Below are positions 1 through 8,243 of a stretch of 38,386 bases of DNA, piece by piece; the first letter of the stretch is position 1, and each line of letters begins with the position of its first letter. The notes beneath the pieces were generated by a model. The model saw only the letters and a program-made list of their open reading frames with translations, searched no databases and had not been told where the DNA came from. The position numbers and the translations under genes were made by a program. The DNA comes from Clostridia bacterium (GTDB taxonomy: Bacteria > Bacillota > Clostridia > Oscillospirales > Acutalibacteraceae), in NCBI GenBank assembly GCA_017625835.1, contig JAGAKF010000083.1, forward strand, positions 1-38,386, in the 5' to 3' direction.

Positions 1-36
1 CAAAAAACTATGAAAAATCAAGCTTTTCACGAAGTA

Positions 37-90
37 TCCCTCCGTCTTTTGCTTCGCAAAATCCACCTCCCTTTAGGCAAGGGAGGCTTT
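37..90. repeat. Dispersed CCTCCGTC/CCTCCC double-hairpin repeat
   Basis: Two adjacent hairpins are visible. TTTTGC-TTC-GCAAAA lies at 47-61 and CCTCCCTT-N5-AAGGGAGG at 66-86, preceded by CCTCCGTC. From memory, the same arrangement (CCTCCGTC, a variable hairpin, then CCTCCC...GGGAGG) recurs in intergenic regions of Faecalibacterium/Ruminococcus-type genomes. Only one copy is in this window, so dispersal is inferred from that memory and not seen here. The rest of 1-213 shows no gene. Confidence 0.55.
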
Positions 91-175
91 GCTCAACTTG
101 AACTCATATGTAAATCATCCCTACAAACCCGAATTTGTCAATGTGTTTGTTGAGTAAATTTCTTTAAATAATATC

Positions 176-197
176 AGCGGAGTGAATTCACTCCGCT
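176..197 (-). terminator. Perfect palindrome downstream of the GH78 gene, probable terminator
   Basis: A perfect 22-bp palindrome (AGCGGAGTGAA and its complement) lies 16 bp past the stop of the rhamnosidase gene. On the minus strand it is followed by GATATTATTT, a weak U-rich tract, so termination is probable but may be incomplete. Confidence 0.6.
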
Positions 198-213
198 GTT
201 TCTTCTATATCGG

Positions 214-2433
214 TTAAAAGCTGTATTCATAAACTCCGCCTGTTTTGGTTTCGCGGGTTCCGTTTTTCAGCACAATCTCCGCCGTTGCACCTTCGGGAAT
301 TTCGATTTCAACAAAAGTTTTACCGTTCTCTTTTTTCCATTCGCTTCTGATGGTGCCGAGAGGGGATTCAAGCTTTGCTTTTGCCCATTGCATACCGCAT
401 TCGGTCTCGGGTGCGACCGTGAATGTTTTGTAGCCGTCTTTTACGTCACGGATACCTGCAATGTGAGAATAAAGAGCCTCACCGTATGTTCCGAGGAAGT
501 AATGGTCGAATGAACGTGTTGACGGTTCCCATGCCTCCCAGGCGCTCGTAGAACCGCATTTAATCCAATATCCCCAAGAGGGATAAGTTTCCTGGGTCAA
601 CACCTTGTATGCCACGTCAGCATGACCTGCGTTGAAAAGAACGGGGAGCAGATGCTTTGTACCCGTGCATCCTGTATCAAGATGATAGCCGTGGCTTACA
701 ATATCGTCGACAAGGTTTCTGATAACCGCATCCTTGTTTTCTTCGTCAACCATTCCGAATGAAAGCGGAAGAAGGTTTGAAGTCTGTCTGTACTGCCTGC
801 GGTTGCCCTTGGGATTCCAGACGGATGTTTCGTAAATCTGCTTTTCTTTATTGTAGAATTTGTCGTTGAAAGACTTGCGGATTTTCTCTGCCTGTGTAAG
901 ATATTCTCCCTCGTCACCTTTTTTAAGGAGAGCAGAAATTCGCGCCATTGATTTGAGCATAGCATAAACATATGCAGTACAGCAGATTTCAGCACCCTCG
1001 GACGGGTCACATATCATTTCACTGAACTCATCGTTTGCAGGAGCGAGCCAGTCCGAAAGCTCACGTTCTCTCCATGTACCGCCAAAGCTTTCGATGTCGC
1101 GGATATCGTCAAGCGCAAATTTACGAAGATCGGGATACATCTTTTCTGCAAAATCTTTGTTGTTGCAGAAGTTTATGAGCGCTTCTGTTGCAAAAACAAA
1201 GATAGTGTTCCATACGGGGGAATTGCCTACGCCCCAACCCTGAGAGGGGACTATAACGGGAACTTTGCCGAAATCGTGGAAACAGTCGTCCATAAGCTCC
1301 ACAAACTGCTTCATATAGCTGCTCATATCAAAGTTATAAAACATCGTTTCGAGTGCGCAGTTCGCATCGCCGAGCCAACCGTTCTTTTCGAAAACGGGTG
1401 TATCTGTCGGCTTCCACTGGAAATTGTTGAGAAGTGTTCTTCTCATAAGAGCGTGAAGTTCATTGACAAGTTCGTCTGAACATTCAAAAGTTCCTGCTAT
1501 CTTTACGTCATTTGCAATTCTGTAAAGCGTAATATCTTCTGCAGTGATGTTTTCAGCGTGGTTATTGATTTCGATGTAAATGAAGCCTTTGTAACTGAAC
1601 TTCGGCTCAAAAAGGGCAGGAGAGCCGTCAGAGATATAACAGTCCTTCTGAATAAAATCGAGCGGCCACCAATGTCCGTCGCGTCCCTGATTGCCACCGA
1701 CTGTTAAAACGTGACCGTCATCAGCAAGCTTTTCTCCGTAGATGATCGAAATTTTTTCGTCTTTCGGTGCGTTTATTCTGATTTTTGCCCAGCCTGTAAT
1801 CATTTCAGGAGCTTTGATAAGCAGGTTACCGTTATCAAGACGGGTTACGGACTCAGGCTTCAGCTCGTTGATTCTGCGTATAAACGGTTCGGTATGTTCC
1901 GTGAGCTTACCTGCAGGCGCATCGCTAAGGATTGCATTGGTCCAGTCGAAGTCTTTACGGCGTGCATCGTAAGTTTCACCGTAGTAGATGCTGTTGGCAA
2001 CTGTCGGACCGTCTTTGGTAACAAGCCAGCTTTCATCAGTTACGATTGACTTGCCGTCAATTTCAATGTCAGCAATCATCTTCGGCACGGAACGCCAGGC
2101 GGCTTCCTGCCAGTTCCATACGTGAGTTGTTTCGTTGAAGAAGCTGTGACCGAGTTCAACTGTGACTGTATTTGCACCTTTTTTTAAGATTTTGCCGATA
2201 TCGAAAATTCTGTAAAAAACTGTCTGAGTGTACTGTGAATGCGGAGGATTGAGTATGGTATCGTCGGGGAGTTCACCGTTGATTTTAAGCTCAAAAAGGC
2301 CCAGACCGCAGATGAAAATTTTTGCTTCTTTTACGTTTTCAGTAAGGTTGAATTCTTTTTTGAAAACAGGAGCGAATCTGTCTTCAACGGTCATATCTGC
2401 GCTGATCCACATTCCTTTGAATTTATGTTCCAT
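214..2433 (-). CDS. GH78 family alpha-L-rhamnosidase
   Basis: This glycoside hydrolase is predicted to release terminal alpha-L-rhamnose from plant or bacterial glycans or flavonoid glycosides. The N-terminal part carries the rhamnosidase-type beta domain ending in YGETYDARR (about residues 150-160). The catalytic (alpha/alpha)6 region has WLGDANCALETMF, RERELSDWLAP and the GSTSAWEAWEPS segment that holds a family catalytic Glu. A beta-sandwich tail follows. No signal peptide is seen, so it probably acts in the cytoplasm on imported oligosaccharides. I chose the ATG at 2433: GAGGTGA sits 8-14 bases upstream and overlaps the in-frame GTG at 2445, which could not then be a start. At 739 residues it is within the usual GH78 range. 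No transporter or regulator is adjacent. It follows proS across an intrinsic terminator, so how it is expressed is unclear. Confidence 0.85.
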   Translation of the reverse strand: MEHKFKGMWISADMTVEDRFAPVFKKEFNLTENVKEAKIFICGLGLFELKINGELPDDTILNPPHSQYTQTVFYRIFDIGKILKKGANTVTVELGHSFFNETTHVWNWQEAAWRSVPKMIADIEIDGKSIVTDESWLVTKDGPTVANSIYYGETYDARRKDFDWTNAILSDAPAGKLTEHTEPFIRRINELKPESVTRLDNGNLLIKAPEMITGWAKIRINAPKDEKISIIYGEKLADDGHVLTVGGNQGRDGHWWPLDFIQKDCYISDGSPALFEPKFSYKGFIYIEINNHAENITAEDITLYRIANDVKIAGTFECSDELVNELHALMRRTLLNNFQWKPTDTPVFEKNGWLGDANCALETMFYNFDMSSYMKQFVELMDDCFHDFGKVPVIVPSQGWGVGNSPVWNTIFVFATEALINFCNNKDFAEKMYPDLRKFALDDIRDIESFGGTWRERELSDWLAPANDEFSEMICDPSEGAEICCTAYVYAMLKSMARISALLKKGDEGEYLTQAEKIRKSFNDKFYNKEKQIYETSVWNPKGNRRQYRQTSNLLPLSFGMVDEENKDAVIRNLVDDIVSHGYHLDTGCTGTKHLLPVLFNAGHADVAYKVLTQETYPSWGYWIKCGSTSAWEAWEPSTRSFDHYFLGTYGEALYSHIAGIRDVKDGYKTFTVAPETECGMQWAKAKLESPLGTIRSEWKKENGKTFVEIEIPEGATAEIVLKNGTRETKTGGVYEYSF

Positions 2434-2448
2434 AGTAGCTGTCACCTC

Positions 2449-2483
2449 AAAAAATAAAAGGTTGTATCAACGGGGATACAACC
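2449..2483 (-). terminator. Intrinsic terminator of proS
   Basis: On the minus strand GGTTGTATC and GATACAACC form a 9-bp stem with a 6-base loop (2460-2483), followed by TTTTATTTTTT. It lies just after the proS stop codon, and its T-tract runs directly into the Shine-Dalgarno of the rhamnosidase gene. Confidence 0.85.
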
Positions 2484-2495
2484 TTTGTTTGTTGA

Positions 2496-3932
2496 TTAAT
2501 AAGCCTTACCCCAGTAAAGCATTTTTGTTGCAGGCTTACCGCAGCAGACACAAGTGTCTGAAAGGTTTTCCTGCTCGAAGGGGATACAACGTGATGTAAC
2601 GCCTGCTTCTTCCTTAAGCTTGTCTTCGCAAGCTCTGTCGCCGCACCACATAGCCTTGATGAATCCGGGCTTATTGTCTGCGATGTCCTTAAGCTCTGCA
2701 AAGTCTTTTGCTGTGAATGTCATGCTTGCGCGGCGGTCATAAGCCTTCTGATAAAGACCGTCGTGAACAGCTTTAAGAAGCTCGGGAACCTTTGTTTCAA
2801 GCTCGTCGAGAGAAACAAAAATCTTTTCACCGTTGTCACGTCTTACGATAACACATTGATTGTTTTCGATATCCTTAGGACCGATTTCAAGACGGAGGGG
2901 AACACCCTTCATCTCGTACTCGGCGAACTTCCATCCCGGGCTGTTGTCGCTGTCGTCAAGCTTAACGCGGCAAACATCAGCAAGTCTTGAATAAAGCTCG
3001 TTAGCCTTGTCAAGAACGCCTTCCTTGTGCATAGCGATGGGGATAATAACCATCTGCACGGGAGCAACTGCAGGGGGAAGAACAAGACCGTTGTCGTCAC
3101 CGTGAGTCATAATGATCGCACCGATGAGACGTGTTGTACAGCCCCATGAAGTCTGGAACGGATGATGCTGCTTGTTGTCCTTGCCGCTGTAAAGAATATT
3201 GAAAGCCTTTGCAAAACCGTCGCCGAAGAAATGAGAAGTTGCGCTCTGAAGAGCTTTACCGTCGTGCATAAGAGCTTCGATTGTGTATGTATCCTCAGCG
3301 CCTGCAAAACGTTCTTTCTCTGTCTTTACGCCCTTGACAACGGGCATAGCGAGGTAATTCTCGCAGAAGTCAGCATAAGCGTTAAGCATACGGATTGTTT
3401 CTTCCTGTGCCTCTTCGCTTGTTGCGTGGATTGTATGGCCTTCCTGCCAGAGGAATTCTCTTGAGCGAAGGAAAGGACGTGTTGTCTTTTCCCAACGAAC
3501 AACGCTTACCCACTGGTTGTAAAGCTTCGGAAGGTCACGGTAAGAATGAATGATATTTGCATAGTGCTCACAGAAAAGAGTTTCTGAAGTCGGTCTTACG
3601 CAAAGTCTTTCTTCAAGCTTTTCGTTACCGCCGTAGGTTACCCATGCAACCTCGGGAGCAAAGCCTTCAACGTGATCCTTCTCCTTGTTGAGAAGGCTTT
3701 CGGGGATGAACATCGGCATACATACATTCTCGTGACCTGTCTTCTTGAACATAGTGTCGAGAGTGTGCTGGATGTTTTCCCAGATAGCATAACCGTAAGG
3801 TCTTATAACCATACAGCCTTTGACGCTTGTGTATTCGATAAGCTCAGCTTTCTTAACAACGTCTGTATACCATTTAGCGAAATCCTCGTCCATTGACGTG
3901 ATTTCTTCAACCATTTTTTTCTGCTGTGCCAT
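2496..3932 (-). CDS. proS: Prolyl-tRNA synthetase, archaeal/eukaryotic-like type
   Basis: Class II aminoacyl-tRNA synthetase charging tRNA-Pro. It is the short form (478 residues) without the large editing insertion of the E. coli-type enzyme. Class II motif 2 is seen around [23 protein letters not shown]. An anticodon-binding domain follows from about residue 280. The C-terminal domain has Cys pairs (MWCGDRAC and CVCCGK) and ends in a tyrosine, as this ProRS type does. AGGCAGG lies upstream of the ATG. The gene is 47 bp downstream of acpP with no hairpin between, so the two are probably co-transcribed from the acpP promoter. A terminator follows. The identification is secure; the form is common among Clostridia. 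Confidence 0.96.
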   Translation of the reverse strand: MAQQKKMVEEITSMDEDFAKWYTDVVKKAELIEYTSVKGCMVIRPYGYAIWENIQHTLDTMFKKTGHENVCMPMFIPESLLNKEKDHVEGFAPEVAWVTYGGNEKLEERLCVRPTSETLFCEHYANIIHSYRDLPKLYNQWVSVVRWEKTTRPFLRSREFLWQEGHTIHATSEEAQEETIRMLNAYADFCENYLAMPVVKGVKTEKERFAGAEDTYTIEALMHDGKALQSATSHFFGDGFAKAFNILYSGKDNKQHHPFQTSWGCTTRLIGAIIMTHGDDNGLVLPPAVAPVQMVIIPIAMHKEGVLDKANELYSRLADVCRVKLDDSDNSPGWKFAEYEMKGVPLRLEIGPKDIENNQCVIVRRDNGEKIFVSLDELETKVPELLKAVHDGLYQKAYDRRASMTFTAKDFAELKDIADNKPGFIKAMWCGDRACEDKLKEEAGVTSRCIPFEQENLSDTCVCCGKPATKMLYWGKAY

Positions 3933-3979
3933 TTTGTGATTTCCTGCCTTTCAGAATATCGGTTTTATGCCTGTGATAA

Positions 3980-4210
3980 TTATTCGTTTTCCTCGATATA
4001 TTTTACCATATCTTCAACGGTACGAATGTTTTCGAGTGCTTCATCAGGCACTTCAACACCGAATTCATCCTCAATGCTCATAATAAGGTCAACAACGTCG
4101 AGGCTGTCTGCACCAAGGTCATCAAGAATATGGCTGTCGTATGCGATCTCTTCAACATCAAGTTCAAGCTGATCAGCGATGATTTCCTGTAATTTTTCAA
4201 AGATTGACAT
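3980..4210 (-). CDS. acpP: Acyl carrier protein
   Basis: Small acidic carrier protein of fatty-acid and phospholipid synthesis, 76 residues. Ser36 in GADSLDVVDL is the 4'-phosphopantetheine attachment site. Length, helix pattern and the C-terminal EENE fit housekeeping ACP and not a polyketide carrier domain. AAAGGAG precedes the ATG. A strong promoter lies about 70 bp upstream, and proS follows at 47 bp, so acpP leads an acpP-proS unit. No fab or pls genes are adjacent, so acpP is separated here from the fatty-acid cluster it often sits in. Confidence 0.95.
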   Translation of the reverse strand: MSIFEKLQEIIADQLELDVEEIAYDSHILDDLGADSLDVVDLIMSIEDEFGVEVPDEALENIRTVEDMVKYIEENE

Positions 4211-4277
4211 AACAAAAACTCCTTTAGTTAAATGCTTTTTAGATATTTATTAATTACAATAATCTGTCCAATACAAA

Positions 4278-4306
4278 ATATTAGTAATAATTTGTGATTT
4301 TGTCAA
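4278..4306 (-). promoter_or_regulatory. acpP promoter
   Basis: On the minus strand TTGACA (4301-4306), a 17-bp spacer and TAATAT (4278-4283) make a near-consensus vegetative promoter. The predicted start is about 4270, leaving a leader of roughly 60 bases before acpP. Confidence 0.85.
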
Positions 4307-4403
4307 TAGTTTTATGAATAAATTATGCGGTCGGGGATGATATTTGCTGTTCGATTTTTTAACAAACCGTATTTATTAGCTCGTTTTTGAATAAATCTGC
4401 GGT

Positions 4404-4539
4404 GTAAAGTAAAATACTTTACGTAAAGGTTATAAACTTGACTGTGTGGAAAATTCGGTGGAAAATGTGGAAAACTTAACGTAAAATCAAGCTTTTTTGC
4501 TTGAAATGGTGGAAAATCGGTAAAGTGTCGGGACTTTAC
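4404..4539. repeat. Repeat-rich intergenic segment between dusB and acpP
   Basis: The 404-bp gap 4211-4614 holds no gene. Besides the acpP promoter it has two inverted repeats of the same word, GTAAAGT...ACTTTAC (4404-4422 and 4520-4539), and a 12-bp palindrome CTTTACGTAAAG (4417-4428). It also has four direct copies of KGTGGAAAA (4445-4453, 4457-4465, 4466-4474, 4508-4516). Two of these are TGTGGAAAA, one base away from the DnaA box TGTGGATAA. The role is unknown: an upstream operator array or a DnaA-binding cluster are both possible. Confidence 0.6.
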
Positions 4540-4614
4540 AGTTGATTTTCAACACTTTTTGATAAAATTTTAACATTCGTTTTATTCACAAAAAACTGAA
4601 TATCCCGTTACGGA

Positions 4615-5580
4615 TTAGTCGGAACAGGCGATTACCCGCTGTGCAAGCTCGTGCAACTGCTCCATATCCGAAAGCATACCGACCTCCTGACGGAAAGCGG
4701 CGGCGCCTCTGATTCCTTTGATGTACCAGGCGGCGTGCTTTCTTGCTTCTCGCATACCGACTCTTTCGCCTTTATAGCGGCAGATAAGCTCAATATGCTC
4801 AATCATAACCCTCATTCGTTCTGCAATATCGGGGTCTTCGGTTAAAGTGCCGTTTTCAAAATAGGAATTGATGTTTTCGAATATCCAGGGCTTGCCCAGA
4901 GCACCGCGGCCGACCATAAGGAAGTCGCATCCTGTCTCGTCGAGCATCCTTCTGGCGCTGATACCGTCAACGATATCTCCGTTTCCGATAACGGGGATAT
5001 TTACTGCCTTTTTGACTTTCGCAATTTCGTCAAGGTAAACAGGCGGAGCGTACATCTGAGTTCGTGTGCGTCCGTGTACGGTAACGGCATCTGCCCCCGC
5101 AGCCTCAATTCTTTTTGCAACCTCAACCGCGTTTACTGTTTCGGCGTCCCAACCGATACGTATTTTGACGGTTACGGGGATAGGGGAAACCTTGACTACG
5201 CTTTCAACGATTTCGCTTATCAGCGGAGGATTCTTAAGGAGTGCAGAGCCGCCTCCGTTACCTGCGATTTTAGGTGCGGGACAACCCATATTTATATCGA
5301 TAAAATCGGGATTGAAACTGAGTGTTTTCAAAGCGGCCTCCGCCATAATTTCGGGATTGTCGCCGAAGATCTGCGCGCCTGCGGGACGTTCTTCGTCAGA
5401 AAGGAAAAGAAGCTCCTTTGACTTTTTGTCCTGCATTGTCAGCCCTTTCGAGCTTACCATCTCGCTGATTACATATGCGGCACCGTAACTTGTGCAAAGT
5501 TCACGGAAAGCTCTGTCGGCAACGCCTGCCATCGGGGCAAGTGCTGCGTGTCCTTTAATTTCTAAATTTCTAATTTTCAC
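4615..5580 (-). CDS. dusB: tRNA-dihydrouridine synthase (DusB family)
   Basis: FMN enzyme reducing specific uridines in the tRNA D-loop. The TIM-barrel signature is clear: LAPMAGVADRAFR near the N terminus, DINMGCPAPKI with the catalytic Cys100, GNGDI and VGRGALGKPWIF for FMN phosphate binding. A helical tRNA-binding C-terminal domain follows. Length is 321 residues, normal for the family. The start is GTG at 5580 with GGTGA upstream; no ATG alternative fits the N terminus. It is transcribed divergently from polA across 89 bp. Downstream lies the repeat-rich gap before acpP, which has its own promoter. The assignment to DusB and not another Dus class is by overall resemblance. Confidence 0.92.
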   Translation of the reverse strand: MKIRNLEIKGHAALAPMAGVADRAFRELCTSYGAAYVISEMVSSKGLTMQDKKSKELLFLSDEERPAGAQIFGDNPEIMAEAALKTLSFNPDFIDINMGCPAPKIAGNGGGSALLKNPPLISEIVESVVKVSPIPVTVKIRIGWDAETVNAVEVAKRIEAAGADAVTVHGRTRTQMYAPPVYLDEIAKVKKAVNIPVIGNGDIVDGISARRMLDETGCDFLMVGRGALGKPWIFENINSYFENGTLTEDPDIAERMRVMIEHIELICRYKGERVGMREARKHAAWYIKGIRGAAAFRQEVGMLSDMEQLHELAQRVIACSD

Positions 5581-5596
5581 AAAATCACCAAAAATT

Positions 5597-5626
5597 ATTT
5601 TAACACGAATGTACCATAATTGTCAA
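5597..5626 (-). promoter_or_regulatory. dusB promoter
   Basis: On the minus strand TTGACA (5621-5626), an 18-bp spacer and TAAAAT (5597-5602). It lies back to back with the polA promoter, and the two overlap the same inverted repeat. Confidence 0.7.
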
Positions 5627-5640
5627 AAGTATGGTATACT
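5612..5640 (+). promoter_or_regulatory. polA extended -10 promoter with inverted repeat
   Basis: TGGTATACT (5632-5640) is an extended -10 element, 29 bp before the polA ATG. TACCATA (5612-5618) and TATGGTA (5630-5636) form a 7-bp inverted repeat with an 11-bp spacer, overlapping both this promoter and the dusB -35. A second candidate -10, TATAAT, lies at about 5646-5651. No regulator is recognised. Confidence 0.5.
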
Positions 5641-5669
5641 GTTCTTATAATTATTTCGGAGGCTTTTTT

Positions 5670-8243
5670 ATGAGACTTCTTGTTATCGACGGAAACAGCA
5701 TATTGAACCGCGCATTTTACGGAATCAAACTTCTTACAACCAAGGACGGAAGGTACACAAACGGTATCTACGGCTTTATGAATATTTTTCACCGTCTGCT
5801 TGACGATTGTACGCCTGACAGGGTAGCGATCGCTTTTGACGTAAAGGCGCCTACGTTCAGGCACGAGATGTATACGGAGTACAAAGCGGGTAGAAAAGGT
5901 ATGCCCGATGAGCTTTGTGAGCAGATGCCTGTCCTGAAGGAGCTGCTGATGCTTCTTGGCTACAAGGTAGTAGAAAAAGCAGGTTGGGAAGCTGATGATA
6001 TCCTCGGAACCCTCAGCGTTCAGATGAAGGACGGCGACAAGTGCTTTATCGCAACGGGGGACCGTGACAGTCTCCAGCTTGTCAGCGAAAATACGACAGT
6101 TCTGCTTGCCTCTACGAAAATGGGCAGAACGCAGACCGTTGCATACGATACAAAGAAAATAATGGAAGAATACGGTGTTACGCCGAAGCAGATGATTGAG
6201 CTCAAGGCTCTTCAGGGTGACAGCTCGGATAATATCCCCGGTGTTGCAGGTGTCGGTCCCAAAACGGCAGGCGAGCTTATTCAGAAATACGGCAACATTG
6301 ATTACATCTACGAAAATCTTGATTCGCTTGAAATAAAGCCGAAGCTTCGTGAAAAGCTTGAGGGCGGCAAAGACTCTGCTTTCCTCAGCCGTAAACTCGG
6401 CACGATTTCCCTTGAAGCTCCGATTGAAACAGATATGGATATTTATGCTCCGGCTCAAGGGGATCACGGTGCAGCAACGAGACTTCTCGCTTCACTTGAA
6501 ATGTTCAAGATGATTGAAACTTTCAATCTGAGTGCTCATCACGTTGAGATAGAGGAAAGCATTGCGACCGAAAAAGTTGAAGTGAAGTACGTAGACGAAC
6601 TCTCGGAAATCAGGACAGGTGACACACTTTACTTCATTCCCGAATATTATGACGGGGAAGTTGTGAAAATCGCGTTTCTGACTGACGACGGAGTTTACGT
6701 TGCCGAAAACAACAGCTTTGTCTTCGCATCACAGCTTGCGGAGCTTCTTTCCGATGAAAAGCGTGAAAAAATCACCTACGATGTAAAACCGCTTCATTCG
6801 TGGACCTTTGCGCGCGGACTTGAAATAAAGGGCAAGGTAAGCGATATTATGATCGCAGGTTATATCCTTAACCCGTCTGCAAGCGACTATCACCCGTCAA
6901 GAATGGTGCAGGAGTACGGCGGAAGCCTTCCTGAACTGAGCGAAGAAAATCAGCTTGCGCTCGATACGGCATCACTTAAAGGTGCGTGGGAAAAAGCTTC
7001 GGCAGAGCTTGAAAATAATGATCAGCTCGGCCTGATGTACGATATTGAAATGCCGCTTGCAAAGGTACTTTCTTCAATGGAAATCACGGGCTTCCTTGTT
7101 GATTCGCAGAGTATTGAAGAATATGGCGCTGTGCTTGAAACGAGAATAAACGAGCTTGTCGGGAATATATACGACCTTGCAGGCGAAGAGTTTAATATCA
7201 ATTCGCCCAAACAGCTCGGAACGGTGCTTTTTGAAAAGCTTGGTCTGCCATCAAAGAAGAAAACAAAATCGGGTTATTCAACCAATGCGGACGTGCTTGA
7301 GTCGCTTGCACCCGATTATCCGATAGTTGCGCTTGTGCTTGAATACAGAACTCTTGCAAAGCTTAAGTCGACCTACTGCGACGGACTTAAAAAGTGCGTT
7401 GCTCCTGACGGAAGAATACATTCGACACTCAACCAGACGGAAACAAGAACGGGACGGATTTCCTCAACTGAGCCTAATCTTCAGAATATTCCCGTCAGAA
7501 GCGAAATCGGCAGGGAGCTTCGCAAGTTCTTCGTCGCAAAGGACGGCTGTGTGCTTGTCGATGCTGACTATTCGCAGATTGAACTTCGTGTTCTTGCACA
7601 TGTTGCCGACGACGAGCGTATGCTCTCAGCCTTCAATGACGGCGATGATATTCATACAATCACCGCTTCGCAGGTTTTCAATATGCCGATCGAAGCCGTA
7701 ACGCCGCTTATGAGAACAAGAGCAAAGGCTGTTAACTTCGGTATTGTTTACGGTATCGGTGCATTTTCGCTTGCAAAGGATATCGGAGTAACAAGAGCTG
7801 AAGCTGACAAGTATATCAAGGGCTATCTTCATAAGTTTTCGGGTGTTGACAGCTATATGCAGAAGGTTATTGCAGGCGCGAAAGCTGACGGTTACGTAAG
7901 CACTCTTTTCGGAAGAAGACGTTATCTTCCCGAGCTTACTTCATCAAACGCAATGCTTCGACAGTTCGGTGAACGTGTTGCACGTAATATGCCGATTCAG
8001 GGAACGGCTGCCGATATAATCAAGATCGCAATGATAAAGGTTTACGAAAGAATGAAAGCTGAGAACCTTAAAGCCCGTCTCATTATGCAGGTGCACGACG
8101 AACTAATCGTTGAAGCTCCCGAAGACGAGGCGGAGAAAGTCTGCGCAATCGTAAAGGAAGAAATGGAAACCGCGACGGCTATGAACGTTAAACTCACCGC
8201 CGATGTCCATTCGGGTAAGAGTTGGTATGAAGCAAAAGATTAA
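5670..8243 (+). CDS. polA: DNA polymerase I
   Basis: Repair and Okazaki-fragment-maturation polymerase, 857 residues. The N-terminal 5'-3' exonuclease/flap domain (about 1-290) shows LLVIDGNSILNRAFYG, the acidic metal site and the helix-hairpin-helix GDSSDNIPGVAGVGPKTA. The central 3'-5' exonuclease region (about 300-470) lacks the DxE proofreading motif: PEYYDGEVV stands where it is expected. The polymerase domain has motif A DADYSQIELR (about 630), motif B RTRAKAVNFGIVYG and motif C QVHDE (about 807). I chose the ATG at 5670 because GGAGG lies 7 bases before it; the in-frame ATG at 5631 lies inside the promoter. The stop overlaps the next gene by 17 bases. Confidence 0.97.
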   Translation: MRLLVIDGNSILNRAFYGIKLLTTKDGRYTNGIYGFMNIFHRLLDDCTPDRVAIAFDVKAPTFRHEMYTEYKAGRKGMPDELCEQMPVLKELLMLLGYKVVEKAGWEADDILGTLSVQMKDGDKCFIATGDRDSLQLVSENTTVLLASTKMGRTQTVAYDTKKIMEEYGVTPKQMIELKALQGDSSDNIPGVAGVGPKTAGELIQKYGNIDYIYENLDSLEIKPKLREKLEGGKDSAFLSRKLGTISLEAPIETDMDIYAPAQGDHGAATRLLASLEMFKMIETFNLSAHHVEIEESIATEKVEVKYVDELSEIRTGDTLYFIPEYYDGEVVKIAFLTDDGVYVAENNSFVFASQLAELLSDEKREKITYDVKPLHSWTFARGLEIKGKVSDIMIAGYILNPSASDYHPSRMVQEYGGSLPELSEENQLALDTASLKGAWEKASAELENNDQLGLMYDIEMPLAKVLSSMEITGFLVDSQSIEEYGAVLETRINELVGNIYDLAGEEFNINSPKQLGTVLFEKLGLPSKKKTKSGYSTNADVLESLAPDYPIVALVLEYRTLAKLKSTYCDGLKKCVAPDGRIHSTLNQTETRTGRISSTEPNLQNIPVRSEIGRELRKFFVAKDGCVLVDADYSQIELRVLAHVADDERMLSAFNDGDDIHTITASQVFNMPIEAVTPLMRTRAKAVNFGIVYGIGAFSLAKDIGVTRAEADKYIKGYLHKFSGVDSYMQKVIAGAKADGYVSTLFGRRRYLPELTSSNAMLRQFGERVARNMPIQGTAADIIKIAMIKVYERMKAENLKARLIMQVHDELIVEAPEDEAEKVCAIVKEEMETATAMNVKLTADVHSGKSWYEAKD

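Noticed and set aside
4445-4516. Replication origin based on DnaA-box-like words
   Set aside because: None of the four words is a perfect DnaA box, and dnaA, dnaN, rpmH and parAB are all absent nearby. It is kept only as an unexplained repeat.
5595-6467. A 290-codon minus-strand frame opposite the start of polA
   Set aside because: It is antisense to strongly conserved polA exonuclease sequence, covers the divergent promoters and shows no family motif.
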